From Pelodera strongyloides (lineage: Eukaryota > Nematoda > Chromadorea > Rhabditida > Rhabditidae): 64,000 nt of DNA. Made by a program: the position numbers and the translations under genes. Below are positions 47,675 to 59,361 of this stretch, in pieces (the stretch's first letter is position 1; every line of letters starts with the position of its first letter). Location of the stretch: contig JAANDG010000019.1 in NCBI GenBank assembly GCA_036852015.1, positions 519,511 through 583,510 on the forward strand, read 5' to 3'. Under the pieces are notes generated by a model. That model saw nothing but the letters and a program-made list of their open reading frames with translations, had not been told where the DNA came from and made no database searches.

Positions 47675-49322
47675 ATGTCTCAAATCTTTGTCAAGACCCT
47701 TACGGGTCGGACAATCACCCTCGATGTTGAGGCCAAGGACACCATCGAGGTTTTGAAGGCTAAGATCCAGGAGAAGGAAGGAATTCCATCTGATGAGCTT
47801 TGCCTCACTTTCTCCGGTTAGTTTTTCGCAATACTATTTTTTTCGTGTCCCTTTCTTACCGAAAAAAGGTTGTTCCGGCTGCAGAAGGTCGTTTACATTT
47901 AAGGCTGTTAATGGGTACCCTATGTCCGATGATTTTGTTCACTCTGATATCGTGTTTGTACATGTCTGTAGTGAGTAATGAGGCTTCTCATTATCGAGCC
48001 TTAGTCCATTATTCGTTCCGCGCACTTGCGCCTCTTATAAATATCCGAGTAAACAAGCTAAACTGCGAATGTCACTTAATATTGGCTTTTCTAGGAAGTC
48101 AGCTCGAAAATGAGTGCACTGTTGAGGAGTGTGACATCGAGAAGAACGCTACCATCCACATGGGTCTCCGTCTGCTCGGAGGTAAACCATTATTTTCGAT
48201 TTTATTTTCATATAATGGGATCTTTTGAAGTCGAAAAGCCACCTAACAAAGATAAGTGAACATGGAATCTGAATTGGTCTTTAAATATTCTAGTGATTTG
48301 TTTATACGCGTGGATCTACATCATTTGTATACTGTTCGCTATTCGTAATTGCCTACTTCTCATGCTCCCGTAAGCGTTGGGTCGTAATGACAATATTTTG
48401 TACGCCTATTGCTTTTATTTTGATGCAGCGCGGTTGTTTGTTACCCCTGAGCTTATTATTTTGTCTCCATACCCTTATCATTTACAGGAAAATGTGCGCA
48501 GGAGTTTTTTCTCGGCGTAATTATTCTACCATGCTTCATTACTTTTTTTATATAGCATTACCTGCCTCCGCCCAAACACTGTCATTAGATCATATCTTTT
48601 CGTTCCTTTTTATATTTATTTTTATTTTATTTGGTATTGCGGCTTCCCGCTGTTTATTTTACTTTCTGTGGGTCAATTTCATGGTGAGGAACGTTATCCT
48701 GTAGTTTTGTTTGCATAACAACGATGATCCAGTAATTGTGCAAACAAGAAACACGCGCAAAAATGGGTTCCACCCCTTCCTCCAATCGGGGGAACCCCCC
48801 TTCCACCCGCAGCGCAGATGGGTATTGTACCCCTGGGGTATTTAAGTCACTGCCTTTTCACACTCTTTAATTTTGTCTTACACTGACCATCTCGCGTCTC
48901 TCACTAAGCAATGCACTCTCATCTGGAGGAAGGGTACACAACATTTTTGTATATCTTGACCTCAGGCAAACAGCCATTTCGTGAAACTCTCGCGAAAGTA
49001 TCGGGGGTATTATTGGGTCCTACTTTCAACAGCAATGTTCTCTAGAACTAACACTTGCGTTTTGCTGTCTTGTTGCTAATTTCAGGACCCTAAAAATGAA
49101 CGCATAGTTTGCGTGGCATTTGTCATAGTTTTATCCGCTCGATTACTTATATTCTTTTTAGGTATCATCGAGCCTTCTCTTCGTATGCTTGCCCAGAAGT
49201 ACAACTGTGACAAGAAAATCTGCCGCAAATGCTATGCCCGTCTCCCCCCTCGTGCCACTAACTGTCGTAAGAAGAAGTGCGGACATTCCAGCGACTTGCG
49301 TGTTAAGAAGAAGCTGAAGTAA
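47675..49322 (+). CDS. Divergent ubiquitin-like protein fused to ribosomal protein eL40
   Basis: Exons are 47675-47816, 48095-48181 and 49162-49322, giving 129 aa: a 77-aa ubiquitin-like moiety ending LRLLGG, then a 52-aa eL40 tail starting IIEPSLR. The tail is near canonical ([24 protein letters not shown]), with the five conserved cysteines of its zinc site, so it should act as the 60S protein eL40 after release. The ubiquitin part is unusual. Normal ubiquitin is almost invariant, but here only about 47 of 76 positions match, with an extra Ser after Met1. K48 is Ser, K11 is Arg, R42 is Cys, I44 is Thr, Y59 is Cys, V70 is Gly and R74 is Leu; K6, K27, K29, K33 and K63 remain. The GG junction needed for deubiquitinase cleavage is kept. 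It may serve mainly as a folding chaperone for eL40. The gene corresponds by architecture to UBA52/ubq-2. Confidence 0.93.
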
Positions 49323-49335
49323 TCTTTTATTGTTG

Positions 49336-49341
49336 AATAAA
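49336..49341 (+). terminator. Poly(A) signal of the eL40 fusion gene
   Basis: AATAAA lies 13 bp after the TAA stop. The overlapping opposite-strand TTTATT at about 49327-49332 could serve the convergent minus-strand gene. Confidence 0.7.
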
Positions 49342-49514
49342 TTGTTATGTATTATTTTGTACTATGTCTTCTTCTTTTGGAGCTAGATTGGCATGTGAAG
49401 AGTAGGTGGTTGTGCCTCCGTTTTCGAAAGTATCCTTGTCCAATCCATTGGCTTTCAATTGCGGCGTGTAGTTCCTTAATTTTTGCACATTATTGTGGTG
49501 GTTAGCCAGTGTTA

Positions 49515-52500
49515 TTAAGCGACATTATTTAAACTAATGCAAGTATAGTTTTTGCGTAGGGATGAATACCCAAGATAGGCCCAATAAGTATTTTTAATGA
49601 GGTTTGGTTTAACTACCTTGTAGATCGGTATGTCGTCTGAATAGCTGTCCATTTGACTCAGTCTCTGCACCATTCTCGAGCATTCTTTGTATGTTCCCTG
49701 AAATCATAAGGTCCAGTCGAGCATTTATTTCGTAGTTAACATTGGCTAAATCTCGTTTTATTACGATTATCACCTTGATTGATAGACATGTTTGTTCGCA
49801 AGGTCTGCCATGTTTGTCGATGACGCTGACTTCGAATTCTGTGATAAACGTCGTGTCTGGGTCTAAGATTCGCACTATCGTGGTGCCATTCAAGCGGTTG
49901 CCCTGAAGGTATGTGACTAGTGTATGTATCTCTATCTAGAGCACGCTTATCTGACATTCTTTCAAAAACCTAGCATTTGTAAAGGTCTAATGTAGTTAAA
50001 CCTTTTCTGTTTCGTTTTTGCTGTAATGAGCATCGAATTAAGAATTAGTCGCTCGTATTACCTCTAGAATTTGTGTGTATCCATTGGGCATGTTTTTACC
50101 CGTTGAGTATACGGTCACATCAGATGCGAACCGCTGTTTCCGTGCACGTCGCCGGTATCGGCCTTCGACTATCTAGAATAACGGAAGTTTTGTTTGTCTT
50201 TAGGAGTATTCTTCATTACAGTCCTATAGTTTATCCATGTTTATATCAATTCTAGAAGCACAGTCTTATCGTCAGCTCATCTATGCTCTAAATATAACAA
50301 TGTCCTCTTGGCCATATGCAGTATCTCTCTTACAAGTGGTAGGAAACATTACCGTAACTGTGAAGTAGGCAATTGGAAACGGCGGCTCGCGATCCCAGGG
50401 AATTGCGCCTTCTGGGAGATATCCAATATGGGAGAGGGGTCGGAGAACCTTGGAAGTGAGAGGCATAGAATTCTTTGGGTGAAGCATTTCAGCCTTTTGT
50501 TTAGGACGCGTCGTCGTTGGTGAAGAAGTCTGAAAAAGTACTGTAAACTTTTGAAAACCTTCGCGCCAAGTGGAATAGGTGATAATGTTCAGTGTCTTTC
50601 TTTTGTCTAGTCCTGTGCTTCTGCTAATGGTGCGACGTCCTCAGTTCACTTTTTACAGTACGCAGTTTTTGCAAGGCAATTGAAGTCTCTGATTAACTTG
50701 CTCCCTCTAAGCGTTGTATTAAATGTCTGTACAATCTCACCCTCCCCACATCCGCTACGTTATAAGCATGTCTCTGCTTATACTCCTCTGCGTCTGCTGC
50801 GTCTCTGTTGATCAGAGCCTGTAGAGAGAGGGTTCTGAACTGTCTGGAACGTCCTTTCTTTGCCTTTCTCTCCTTCCGTCTGTGCTCTCTAGTCTTCAAT
50901 CTCTCGGCTGCTCTGTCTTCTTTGGTCTCTATTGTCTTTTCTGTAGTCGAGGGTGTTGTGCCGCTCAACTCGTTGTCGACTTCGTCTACTAGAAGATCTA
51001 TTGGTTCAGTGCCTGAACCGACTTCAGCTCCAATTTCCAGCGTGGAGGTGACAGCTGATGATCGAGTCTGAAATTTCTGACAGGAGAAATTGAACTGCAT
51101 ATTTTATTAGCTCTTTTCTAGTTTTGTGTAAAGAGTTCCATGAACCACAAAGCAGCTTCCTCATGTCATGGTGAGGATTATGTACATGTATGGGGTTTCC
51201 ATGTATGCCAAAAACAACTGTGCGTTCCCTTCCAAGTATAGAAAACTTCACCGTATTTTCCCTGAATTGAATATTTGACATGAGAAATTAATACATGGGT
51301 CTCGCGAAGTCGTAAAATACGGTAAATTTGTCCGGATACTTGGAAACCCCAGTATATAGCTGTGGCATAACCGTATACGGTATGCTCTAAATACGTAGAT
51401 GGGAGAATCGCCCTATCTCTGGTTGGTTTCGCATTAAAATGTTCAAGATTATCTGTTATACTTCCTCGACTGTCATGGCGCATGTCAGTTCCTAGTTGTA
51501 CAATGCTCAATACCTTCTTGCTCTCTGGACTTGGAGCCATTCTGTGATCTGTGGCATCTTCACTGTCTACGTCCTTTTGTTCCCGATTGGCTTCTTCAAA
51601 CTCTCCGGATTCCCTTTCTTTCCGTCGGCTCTCCTTCCTTTTCACGCACACTCCGTCGACACAATCCGAGTTGTAGCATACATCGAGGTTGCCAATGTAC
51701 GTGGAACAGTTACCGCCGGGGACCACCTGAATGTGATAGTCTTGCAATTAGTCAAACATTCGACAGGTGTAAGCTTGAGGGTACTGTACTCATTAGCTGA
51801 AGGATTGTTATTTATAAGAATACCTTGGCCACACAACGATCAAGTACTGGATCGCAGAAGAGGAACTCATCATAGAGACCGCACACGAAGATACAATCCT
51901 CTGAATGGAATAAGACGTTAGCAAAGAATGCTAGGTTCTACTGTTTCTAAAAACTTCACGATGTGTGCTGTATCAAAACTAGCATTTCCATTATTGCGGC
52001 AGCACACAAGCAGCGCTAATATGTGGTTAATGATGTGACAGCTTCGCTCATTCGGCTAACGTTTCGCACACATAGTTGGGTGCCGCCGTAGTGCCGCACA
52101 CTACGTGCCATTTCCCTCCGTACTCACCTGTTCTATTCACCATTGTGGTCCCAATTTGATTGAGAAGGTAGAGAAGTTGACTGTTCTTTGTTCTTCTGAA
52201 TATGCTCAACGGATGGGAGAGTTCACGACGTTTCTGAAATTGATTCGAAATTTAGTTGTGATATTGTTGTGATCTTTGAATTGGACATACTCTGTCTCGG
52301 AATTCGGCGCGGTATATCGTAACGAAGATTTAAGTTACACACAACAACCGCATCCGCATATAATGTCTAAATACTACAGAGTGCTACACGGCAAGGGCGC
52401 TACTACTGCATGCCTAGTCTATTCTCGAGTGTCTCGTCAAGGAGCCATACATTTAGCTTGGCGCGCCCTGTATTATTATTATATCTATGATACTTCCTGG

Positions 52501-53651
52501 AAGTTCGTAGTCATAACGTGTAAGCACATACTTTGGGTGTCGCTCTCTCCTTTCCTCCCGCTCCTCCCCGGGACTTTGACTTTGGGAGGAACTCATCCAA
52601 AAAGAGAGTTGAATGAACAGGGTCGGGGAGCAGACGGTCTGGGTTCGGATCCCAGAAAGGAGTGAAGAAACCCTCGACGGAAAGTCGGTCGTCGAGACTG
52701 AAATTGGAATCAAGTGTGCGCGGAAAGTGATCCACAGGTTCGCCAGCCGTAAACGCGCACATTTGGTGCAAGCACCGGCAAATACCTGGCTCAAAAATGA
52801 GTCTGCCGCAGAGAGAGGCGCGAAGATTAGAAAGAGAAACTAACTGGAGACCGGCAAAAGTATAAGAAAACGGACCGTCTAATAACGTCGGTGACCAATT
52901 CGGATTCCAGTATTCTTTCCCACTCACGACGATTGTGCTGTGACTTCTCGTCCATGAATCCGTTGATGAGTTGTCGCCTAAAAGAAATTAGTATGATTGA
53001 TAACGGCTGACAGAACATATTGCTGGCCAATCAATGGACGTACATGTACGTAGTACATTGAAGTACGTCAAGCTGGCGCCAATGAGCCTAAGCGAACCAA
53101 CGGCTAGTTTTTGAAACGTGTTTAGGGCATGTACATTCCCATCCGTTGTATGCAAATCAATATAATCAGTCTAATAATCGTGCAGTAATTTGCGTATACT
53201 ACATATAATGCAAACGTTTCAAAACTGGCCGTTATACGGCTTTATAGCAGCAAAAACACTTCAACACTCAGCGTACCTCTGTTCCCCATTCAATTGCCGT
53301 AATTCCATACGAGGTAATGGTAGAATACAGTCGACTTCCTGAAACAAATTCCACGGTGTCAGCAAGCTCTACTGATAAAAGGGTTTTTATGATAAACCCC
53401 CAAATTCAGTTGGACACCTGCCGCGCACGCGCACAATCCAAAAAGTGCGCCGCACCCTTGTCGTTTCGTAAAAAAAAACTATTTTAGTTTATCCTAAGCG
53501 TGAATAATGAGTGTGAATGGCCGATACAAGAATGGCGATTTTTCATTATACATGGCTGAATTACCTGATATCCATCGCAAACGCGAAGAGTTCGCGCCTC
53601 CTTCACAATAAGAGCGACACAAGATACAATCCAATAAATTAATCGTATCAT
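49515..53651 (-). CDS. Secreted cysteine-containing protein of unknown function
   Basis: Eleven minus-strand exons in order: 53565-53651, 53277-53338, 52845-52977, 52128-52233, 51824-51900, 51514-51726, 50741-51076, 50353-50529, 50062-50172, 49774-49902, 49515-49697. Phases agree and the model is 537 aa. Residues 1-20 (LIYWIVSCVALIV core) form a signal peptide. Residues 130-185 hold two four-cysteine clusters (EDCIFVCGLYDEFLFCDP, then GGNCSTYIGNLDVCYNSDC ending in VDGVCVKR), which resemble nematode EB-type modules. A charged, Lys/Arg/Glu-rich linker (about 186-338) follows, then a well-formed C-terminal region with GYLPEGAIPWDREPPFP, a basic RRRARKQR site that could be a proprotein cleavage site, and a beta-rich tail (FITEFEVSVIDKHGRPC). 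I do not recognise the whole protein. The exon 3 donor (GTTAGT) is my least certain choice; a stronger GTGAGT inside it would bring a stop in frame. The last exon may also be spliced further. Confidence 0.65.
51191..51351. mobile_element. 161-bp hairpin MITE with TGGGGTTTCC ends (copy 1)
   Basis: Ends are TGGGGTTTCC and GGAAACCCCA, with inner arms around CTTCACCGTATTTT and AAAATACGGT. The copy at 57600-57760 has the same ends and exactly the same length. It lies in intron 6 of the minus-strand secreted-protein gene. It is noncoding. Confidence 0.75.
53089..53244. mobile_element. Hairpin MITE, TTTTTGAAACG family
   Basis: The left end AAGCGAACCAACGGCTAG then TTTTTGAAACGTG, and the right arm CGTTTCAAAACTGGCCG then TTATACGGCTTTA, in intron 2 of the minus-strand secreted-protein gene. 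The centre (TATGCAAATCAATATAATC) is shared with other copies, including the half-copy at 7779. Confidence 0.7.
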
Positions 53652-54540
53652 TATGTGAATATGGTAAGTGTGCTTAGAACATCTAAACGGAATAATGGAG
53701 AAAATGTATTACTGTATGATGGAAGTCTGCTACACAAAGTTTACGACCGCTCTGATTGTGAGCAATCTTCGTAAATGGATAAGGATAAGTTGTTAGTGAG
53801 TGAAACCCAGCAACAGTATTTCGTAGGATCAACATAAAACAACTATGTTTTCGACACGTTCAATGAATGTAGTAACTAGTGTTATTTACGATAGGTGAGT
53901 TGTGTAGTGAAATAATTTAATGAAAAAAGTAAATTGAAAGAGCGAGGGGGACATAAACGATGTAAAATCACTTCTCGATGGGTCGTTCATAAAGTGAGGT
54001 AATGACCTCCCGAGTACAACACGAACAGAAACAGATGTCGAGTGTTTTGAGAAGAAATAGTTTTTTGTAGATCATTTTGGTTTTTTGGTAGATCATTTTG
54101 GTTTTTCCTTGAAGATCATTTTGTTCGGGAGCAGGATTTGTAACTATAGATAAAAAGTAAAAACGGCATAGAGGTCGGGCATACATTATAAGGCAACAGG
54201 GTTAGACTCATACTATGCATATTGTTAGGTATCAGTATAATACCTAAGAGTTGTTATTGTAGAGAATTGAATTCTGCGAGTCCCGTGCCTGAAACGGTCC
54301 GGTTTGCCACAGCACGAAAAAATTTGAAATTTCGTATTTTAGGAGAAGTGACCCCAAACGTCAGTGCTTACGATGGCCAATTTACTATAGGAATTCTTCC
54401 ACAGCGCACCAGAAAACCATGTAATAACTTATCAAATTTAGGAGAACGCCGAAATCTAACAGGTCTCGGAATAAGCCTAACAATAAGCTTCAGTCTAAAT
54501 CTCAGATGAAGTCTAGACTCATGCATAATTCTTGATCTAA

Positions 54541-54744
54541 CTATCTATTTACAAGCCCAACAGAGTAAAACATAAATGAGCAACTGGGTTCAGGCGTCCA
54601 GGTTGCTGCACTCAATGCTTCCACAAAAACTAAATCTTTCGTTATTTTGCCGAGTTTCAAGTATTTCCTCAAGGGTTCTTCAGAATCCGCAAAAGCTTCA
54701 GTTAGAATTCTTTCTTTTTGCTCCGGCTTTTTGAATAGTTCTAT
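54541..54744 (-). other. Coding-like orphan exon
   Basis: On the minus strand, an acceptor-like CCACTTCATAG is followed by an open frame of about 66 codons to a TAG near 54538. It contains ELFKKPEQKERILTEAF and SEEPLRKYLKLGKITKD, rich in charged and hydrophobic residues as in real proteins. I do not recognise the family and cannot find a partner exon upstream. It may be the last exon of an undetected gene or a decayed insertion. Confidence 0.25.
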
Positions 54745-54970
54745 GAAGTGGCAAACCAAGAGACAGCGAATAGAGTGTTAGAGGTTAGTGGCCCAAGTAT
54801 GTAGAACAATAAAGCACTTATTAGAAAAGGACAATAATAGAATTATACTAATGTGAAGTACTACAACTCTACATATACTATTAAATGGGTGGGAAAATAA
54901 TGTGATTTCGGCTAGGAGTAAACAAAGTTATTTTCTCGGTAAATTTATTGTATGAGATTGAATATAATAG

Positions 54971-55300
54971 ACTTAAAGGGAATGTCAAGCCGGTTTTTCA
55001 TGTTGGGCTCAAAAAAAGCTTATGTTTTGAAGGTAAGGAAAGTGAAAATAAAAATAAACAAAAACTTTCATATAAGAAGAAAAAAAGTTTCAAACGACTC
55101 CAAAAAACTCCTTCAATATGGCATTCTGGTAATTTGGACAAAATCAGCCTATTCTCTGTCCACAGGACCGTTTGAATTTACGAGGCTGTTAGACAGCAAA
55201 GAAAAAGAGGAGGGCGCGAGAGAAATTTTTTAAACTACTGTATTTTGTGACAGCGTGTTACAGAATATCTGCGAATCAGGCTTGACATTCGCTTTAAAAA
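54971..55300. mobile_element. Inverted-repeat element with GAATGTCAAGCC ends
   Basis: The left end reads TTAAAGGGAATGTCAAGCC and the right end on the other strand TTTAAAGCGAATGTCAAGCC. About 330 bp long, A-rich inside, and noncoding despite a Lys-rich open frame. It is a probable MITE; only one copy was seen. Confidence 0.55.
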
Positions 55301-55438
55301 TAAATCCATAACGGGGTGCATTTTATCATTTTTACGGAAGTAGGTTTAACTTAAATCAAATAAAATAGGGTGTGAGAACAAAGCATAAAGATATAAAATA
55401 TAAATAACGGGGTGTGCTTTAACTTTAACTTTCTACGA

Positions 55439-55439
<1 letters not shown>

Positions 55440-55497
<58 letters not shown>

Positions 55498-55502
55498 TAT
55501 AT

Positions 55503-55554
<52 letters not shown>

Positions 55555-55563
55555 ATTATATAA
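55440..55563. repeat. (AT)n microsatellite
   Basis: More than 100 bp of alternating A and T with two short AGAT interruptions near 55495-55508. The length is likely variable and may be imprecise in the assembly. Confidence 0.95.
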
Positions 55564-57599
55564 TATTTTATAATTGACAGAATAAATTCCAGAACGAACA
55601 TTGGCTAACCTGTTTTTACATAAACCCGTGGGACCCCGTCTTATGTCCTAGTCCTACCTATACACAAATTTACTTTAGCTCGAGCAACTCCATTGTTTGT
55701 TCCAGACCGAAAAAAGGCTCAGAGGAAAGAGATGTTCAATTTTTGTTTCTTTGTCTCGTTTGAGAATGATAACGAAGTTTTCTACCGGACTTGGACAAAC
55801 AAAAACAAAATTATTTTTTTTTTTAATGTTGGGTTGAGGGTTGTGGGTTCTTCCTAAGTGATATTCAGTTTTAAATTGTCAAATGCCTAGGCGTAAGGCT
55901 ATATTTTATTAGATGTTTATTTTATCAAAGGATTAGAGATATAAGAATTAATTTTAATGGGGTTGAATCTTCCCAAGCACATGTGGTTAAGTACGCGTTT
56001 GAAGTGACCGCGAAGTTTTTTTTGCATTTTACAGTGAGAAAAAAAAGCATGAAAAGACATTTGGTTTTTGTTATGTACTATTTGTATTATTGTGCATGTT
56101 CTTATTTGTGCTGTTCCATTACCAATAAACTATTATTATTAAGACTTCAATAGAAAACAACATCCACTTATGGAACCTATGGCCAGGCTTCAAGGTTCAC
56201 GGGAAGAGTAATGAATCAGTCTATTACTCAGACACCCTTGGACTCGGGATACCTTAGGTCAGTCATGGTCACCAGACAGCTACCAATAAGAACTAAGACC
56301 CGCCTGTTAAAGGCTAAGGGTTAAGGGCCAGCTCCTTAGTACCCGGTCGGCAAAGACTAAGGTCCAGTGATTAATGGCACAAGTCCAATGATGCGCGATA
56401 GCTATAGTTTAACACCAACACCGCACACACATTCACTGAGTGTGTCAGTGTTTACGTAAGGATCGTAATTTGATGGACCCTTTTCCCATTTCTATATTAC
56501 ACTAATCAAGGGAACGAACGCCCGGGTGTTTTATAAAGTCAAGTGCCTAAGCGTATGCCTTAGCTCAGGTCGCCGCCCAGGACGTTGTCACCTTAAAATA
56601 ACACTTGGAAAAAGAGCTGTCCACACTTCACATAGATTAATCATGGTCGTAACAAGACGATGTGCGGCCGGCAGAGCTTAAAGAAACATTTGCTAGTTTG
56701 GATTTAGTGAGATGACACTAAGGTAGACTTCCACACAACACAACCTTAGTCCTTAGTATACTTGTATACTAAGGACTGAGGTATATCCTTACGTAATGTA
56801 TTTAGTTGAAAGGGAAGAGAAACCATGGTTAAATCTTATTTACAAAAGCAAATTGACTTTCAGGTAAAAAAATGTGAAACTGGAACAATTTCTAGGTGCC
56901 ATTATAATTTATAATATTAATACATAATAAAACCTCAGATACAGCTTAGAACTTGTTAGGCGGTTTCGGTATGCTAACACTCATTGTGACAGACCAACAA
57001 TGTTTAGTGTTTATGCTGTATGAATAGTGCATAGGCACACGGCACAGGTGTTCTTGCTTGGTGAAATTGTTCTCAAGAAAATGAGTCTAATCTTAAAATC
57101 TCAAACAATAATCTATCTCCCCATTACAATAGTCGCAATTAGCGTGAAATGCGATATTCTCCCCCTTCCTAATTACCTCAGCATTAGACAAATTGCTCAT
57201 GAAAAAGTCGAGAATATTAATTGAAATGTCTCGTATCAGGTAAGGCCATCTCAGATCGGGATATTAGTACACACAAAGGAAGATCTGGAGCTGGAAAGTA
57301 TAAAAAAAGCATCTGCTAATTGCCCGTGCACATTTCATGCAAGAAGCATGTGAGAAAAATTCGCAGCTCGATGTCTTTAGGGGGGAGGTTCGAAATATTG
57401 CTAGATTAATTTATGAAGGTTGGAAAGGTTACATTTGATTGATTATATGAACATGACATAATTGTATGACACCTGCATCGAATCTAGTACGGTATGGTAT
57501 ATGGCATATTGGGCATCTATGGATTTATGGCTATTAACTACGTAGTATGCTGACTACTCTAGGGGCTATCCGAAAAAGGACTGCAGAGTTTTAAATTAA

Positions 57600-57760
57600 T
57601 GGGGTTTCCAAGTTCCAAGTATCCCAAAAAATCGGTGTGATTCTGTCAATACTACCGTATTTCTGCAAGAAACCTGCCCTGCATATATAATATGAAAAAT
57701 TAAAAAAATTCTCGTGTAGTTCCAAAATACTGTAATTTTCCAGCATACTTGGAAACCCCA
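57600..57760. mobile_element. 161-bp hairpin MITE with TGGGGTTTCC ends (copy 2)
   Basis: Ends TGGGGTTTCCAAGT and ACTTGGAAACCCCA, inner arms with ACCGTATTT and AAAATACTGT. Same length and layout as 51191-51351, in the same orientation. Both are flanked by AT-rich sequence. Confidence 0.75.
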
Positions 57761-58504
57761 TAAAGTAAGGGAACATCCAAAAATCAGTGATGACCTTATA
57801 GACTTCTAGTAGTGATGACCATCAGAACGAAAATATAAACACAGAAAGAAGAAAATGAAAAAAAAAATGGAACCAAGACCCTTCACAAATCATAAGATCT
57901 CAAAATTGACGGATGGGAGAGCGACTATTTTAAAAATATCACAAAAAATACGTTACTCTCGTGGGTTTGGGATCTACATTGGGGAGACAGTATGAATTCT
58001 ATGTTACACAGGAAAACGAAAAAATTTCCCTAACTCAACCGTCGTTTGTCCGTCACGAAATGGTTTCAACCAAAAAAAACCATTTGGTGACTGGTTCGGA
58101 CCATTTGGTGACTGGTTCGGACCATCTGGTGACCAGTTGATGGCAATTTTCGGCGAAACTTGGTCACCACCTGGTCACCAAATGGGCGTGCCGAGGAAAA
58201 AAAAGTGAACCGTCGCCAAACGATTTCACTTGTTTCCTATGAACGTGATAATTGCTCAACAAAAGCATAAAGTGCAAATAAAAGAGTTATCTTTTTTAAT
58301 ACTTCTCTCCTTCTGGACAATACGTGTGTGAAGCATAAAATATGTGGTAAATAACAAATAAATGTGCATCGAACTTAGTACCTGTACGATTATTAAAGAG
58401 GTGAAAGTAACGGAAATTACGACGCATCACATATGAATACCTCTCTCGAACAAATTAAAATCAAATCGCCATGTGGTGAGCTAATTACCCACCAGTGAAC
58501 AGAA

Positions 58505-58663
58505 TAAAGCGATATAACGTGGGTTTGAAACGTTGCTGAAACCTACATTATCTGATGTTACATTCTGTACCTTGCGGCCCAGACAAGCACATCAATTGGC
58601 ATACAATACATGGGAATGCAGGTTTCCATCATACGTTATAAAACCATGTGCAATATCGCTTTA
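58505..58663. mobile_element. Hairpin MITE, TTTTTGAAACG family (diverged)
   Basis: The left end AAAGCGATATAACGTGGG then TTTGAAACGTT, and the right end CATACGTTATAAAACC then ATATCGCTTTA. TA flanks both sides. Its centre has drifted from the other copies. Confidence 0.55.
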
Positions 58664-58969
58664 CCTTAGCAACAGTTCCAGAGATAAGTAGCTTGAGCTA
58701 GTCAACAGTAAATCCTTCTCTACTTTACAGTATACATCTATATGTTGTCTGACTCTCTTCATAAATTGTCTTCCTCTCGTCACTCTTCCTCTCTGACATC
58801 TCCACTTGCCACGTACTCCCTAGCAACAGCCGTACCGATGTGTCATTTTTGTGTCATAATCCACGTTCACACACCTTATTAAATTATGATTGAAGAGCGC
58901 CTCCTCATATCACGAGAGCATAACCTCTCACAGCATAGCTTGATAGGGAGGAGATGGCCTCCAAACCCA

Positions 58970-59101
58970 GAGTCCGTATTCACCAACACTTAGAGAGCCC
59001 TCCCTGGCCTCCCCAGGGAGCTAAAGAGTGCGAGAGTAGAAGAGATTCAGAGCGCTCGCGAGCCAATGGAGCGCTCCATGTGTGTTGGTGAATACCGCCT
59101 C
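58970..59101. mobile_element. Hairpin MITE with GAGGCCGTATTCACC ends (copy 2)
   Basis: Ends GAGTCCGTATTCACCAACAC and GTGTTGGTGAATACCGCCTC, with the same CCCTCCCTGGCCTCCCCAG interior as the copy at 25078-25218, in the same orientation. It is 132 bp long. Confidence 0.75.
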
Positions 59102-59217
59102 AGTGTCGCAACTTCGGGCTCTGGTATTTGAACGCCACGGACAGAAACGTGAATATTGCAAGTAAATGGAAAGTGACTGGAGGTCGTCACATTGTCTGTA
59201 GGAAAATTATCCAAAAG

Positions 59218-59361
59218 AAGGAGGGATTGTGCACAAGCACCCAGAGACCCAGAGACCCAGACTATTGAACTTGTTCAATCCCAATAACTTTTTTTTCTGA
59301 GGGATTGTGCGAAAGTACCCAGAGACCCAGACTATTTAACTTGTTCAATCCCAATAACTTT
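59218..59361. repeat. Two-copy tandem repeat of about 80 bp
   Basis: GAGGGATTGTGC, then CCCAGAGACCCAGACTATT, then AACTTGTTCAATCCC occurs twice in succession. The first copy has an extra CAGAGACC unit, and a T run separates the copies. Confidence 0.8.

Noticed and set aside
52511..52927. 138-codon minus-strand open frame
   Set aside because: It overlaps exon 3 of the secreted-protein gene in another frame and runs into its intron. It has Pro/Asp-rich repeat-like composition and no family match. A GGGTTCGGATCCC palindrome inside resembles a tRNA B box, but no A box or stems were found.
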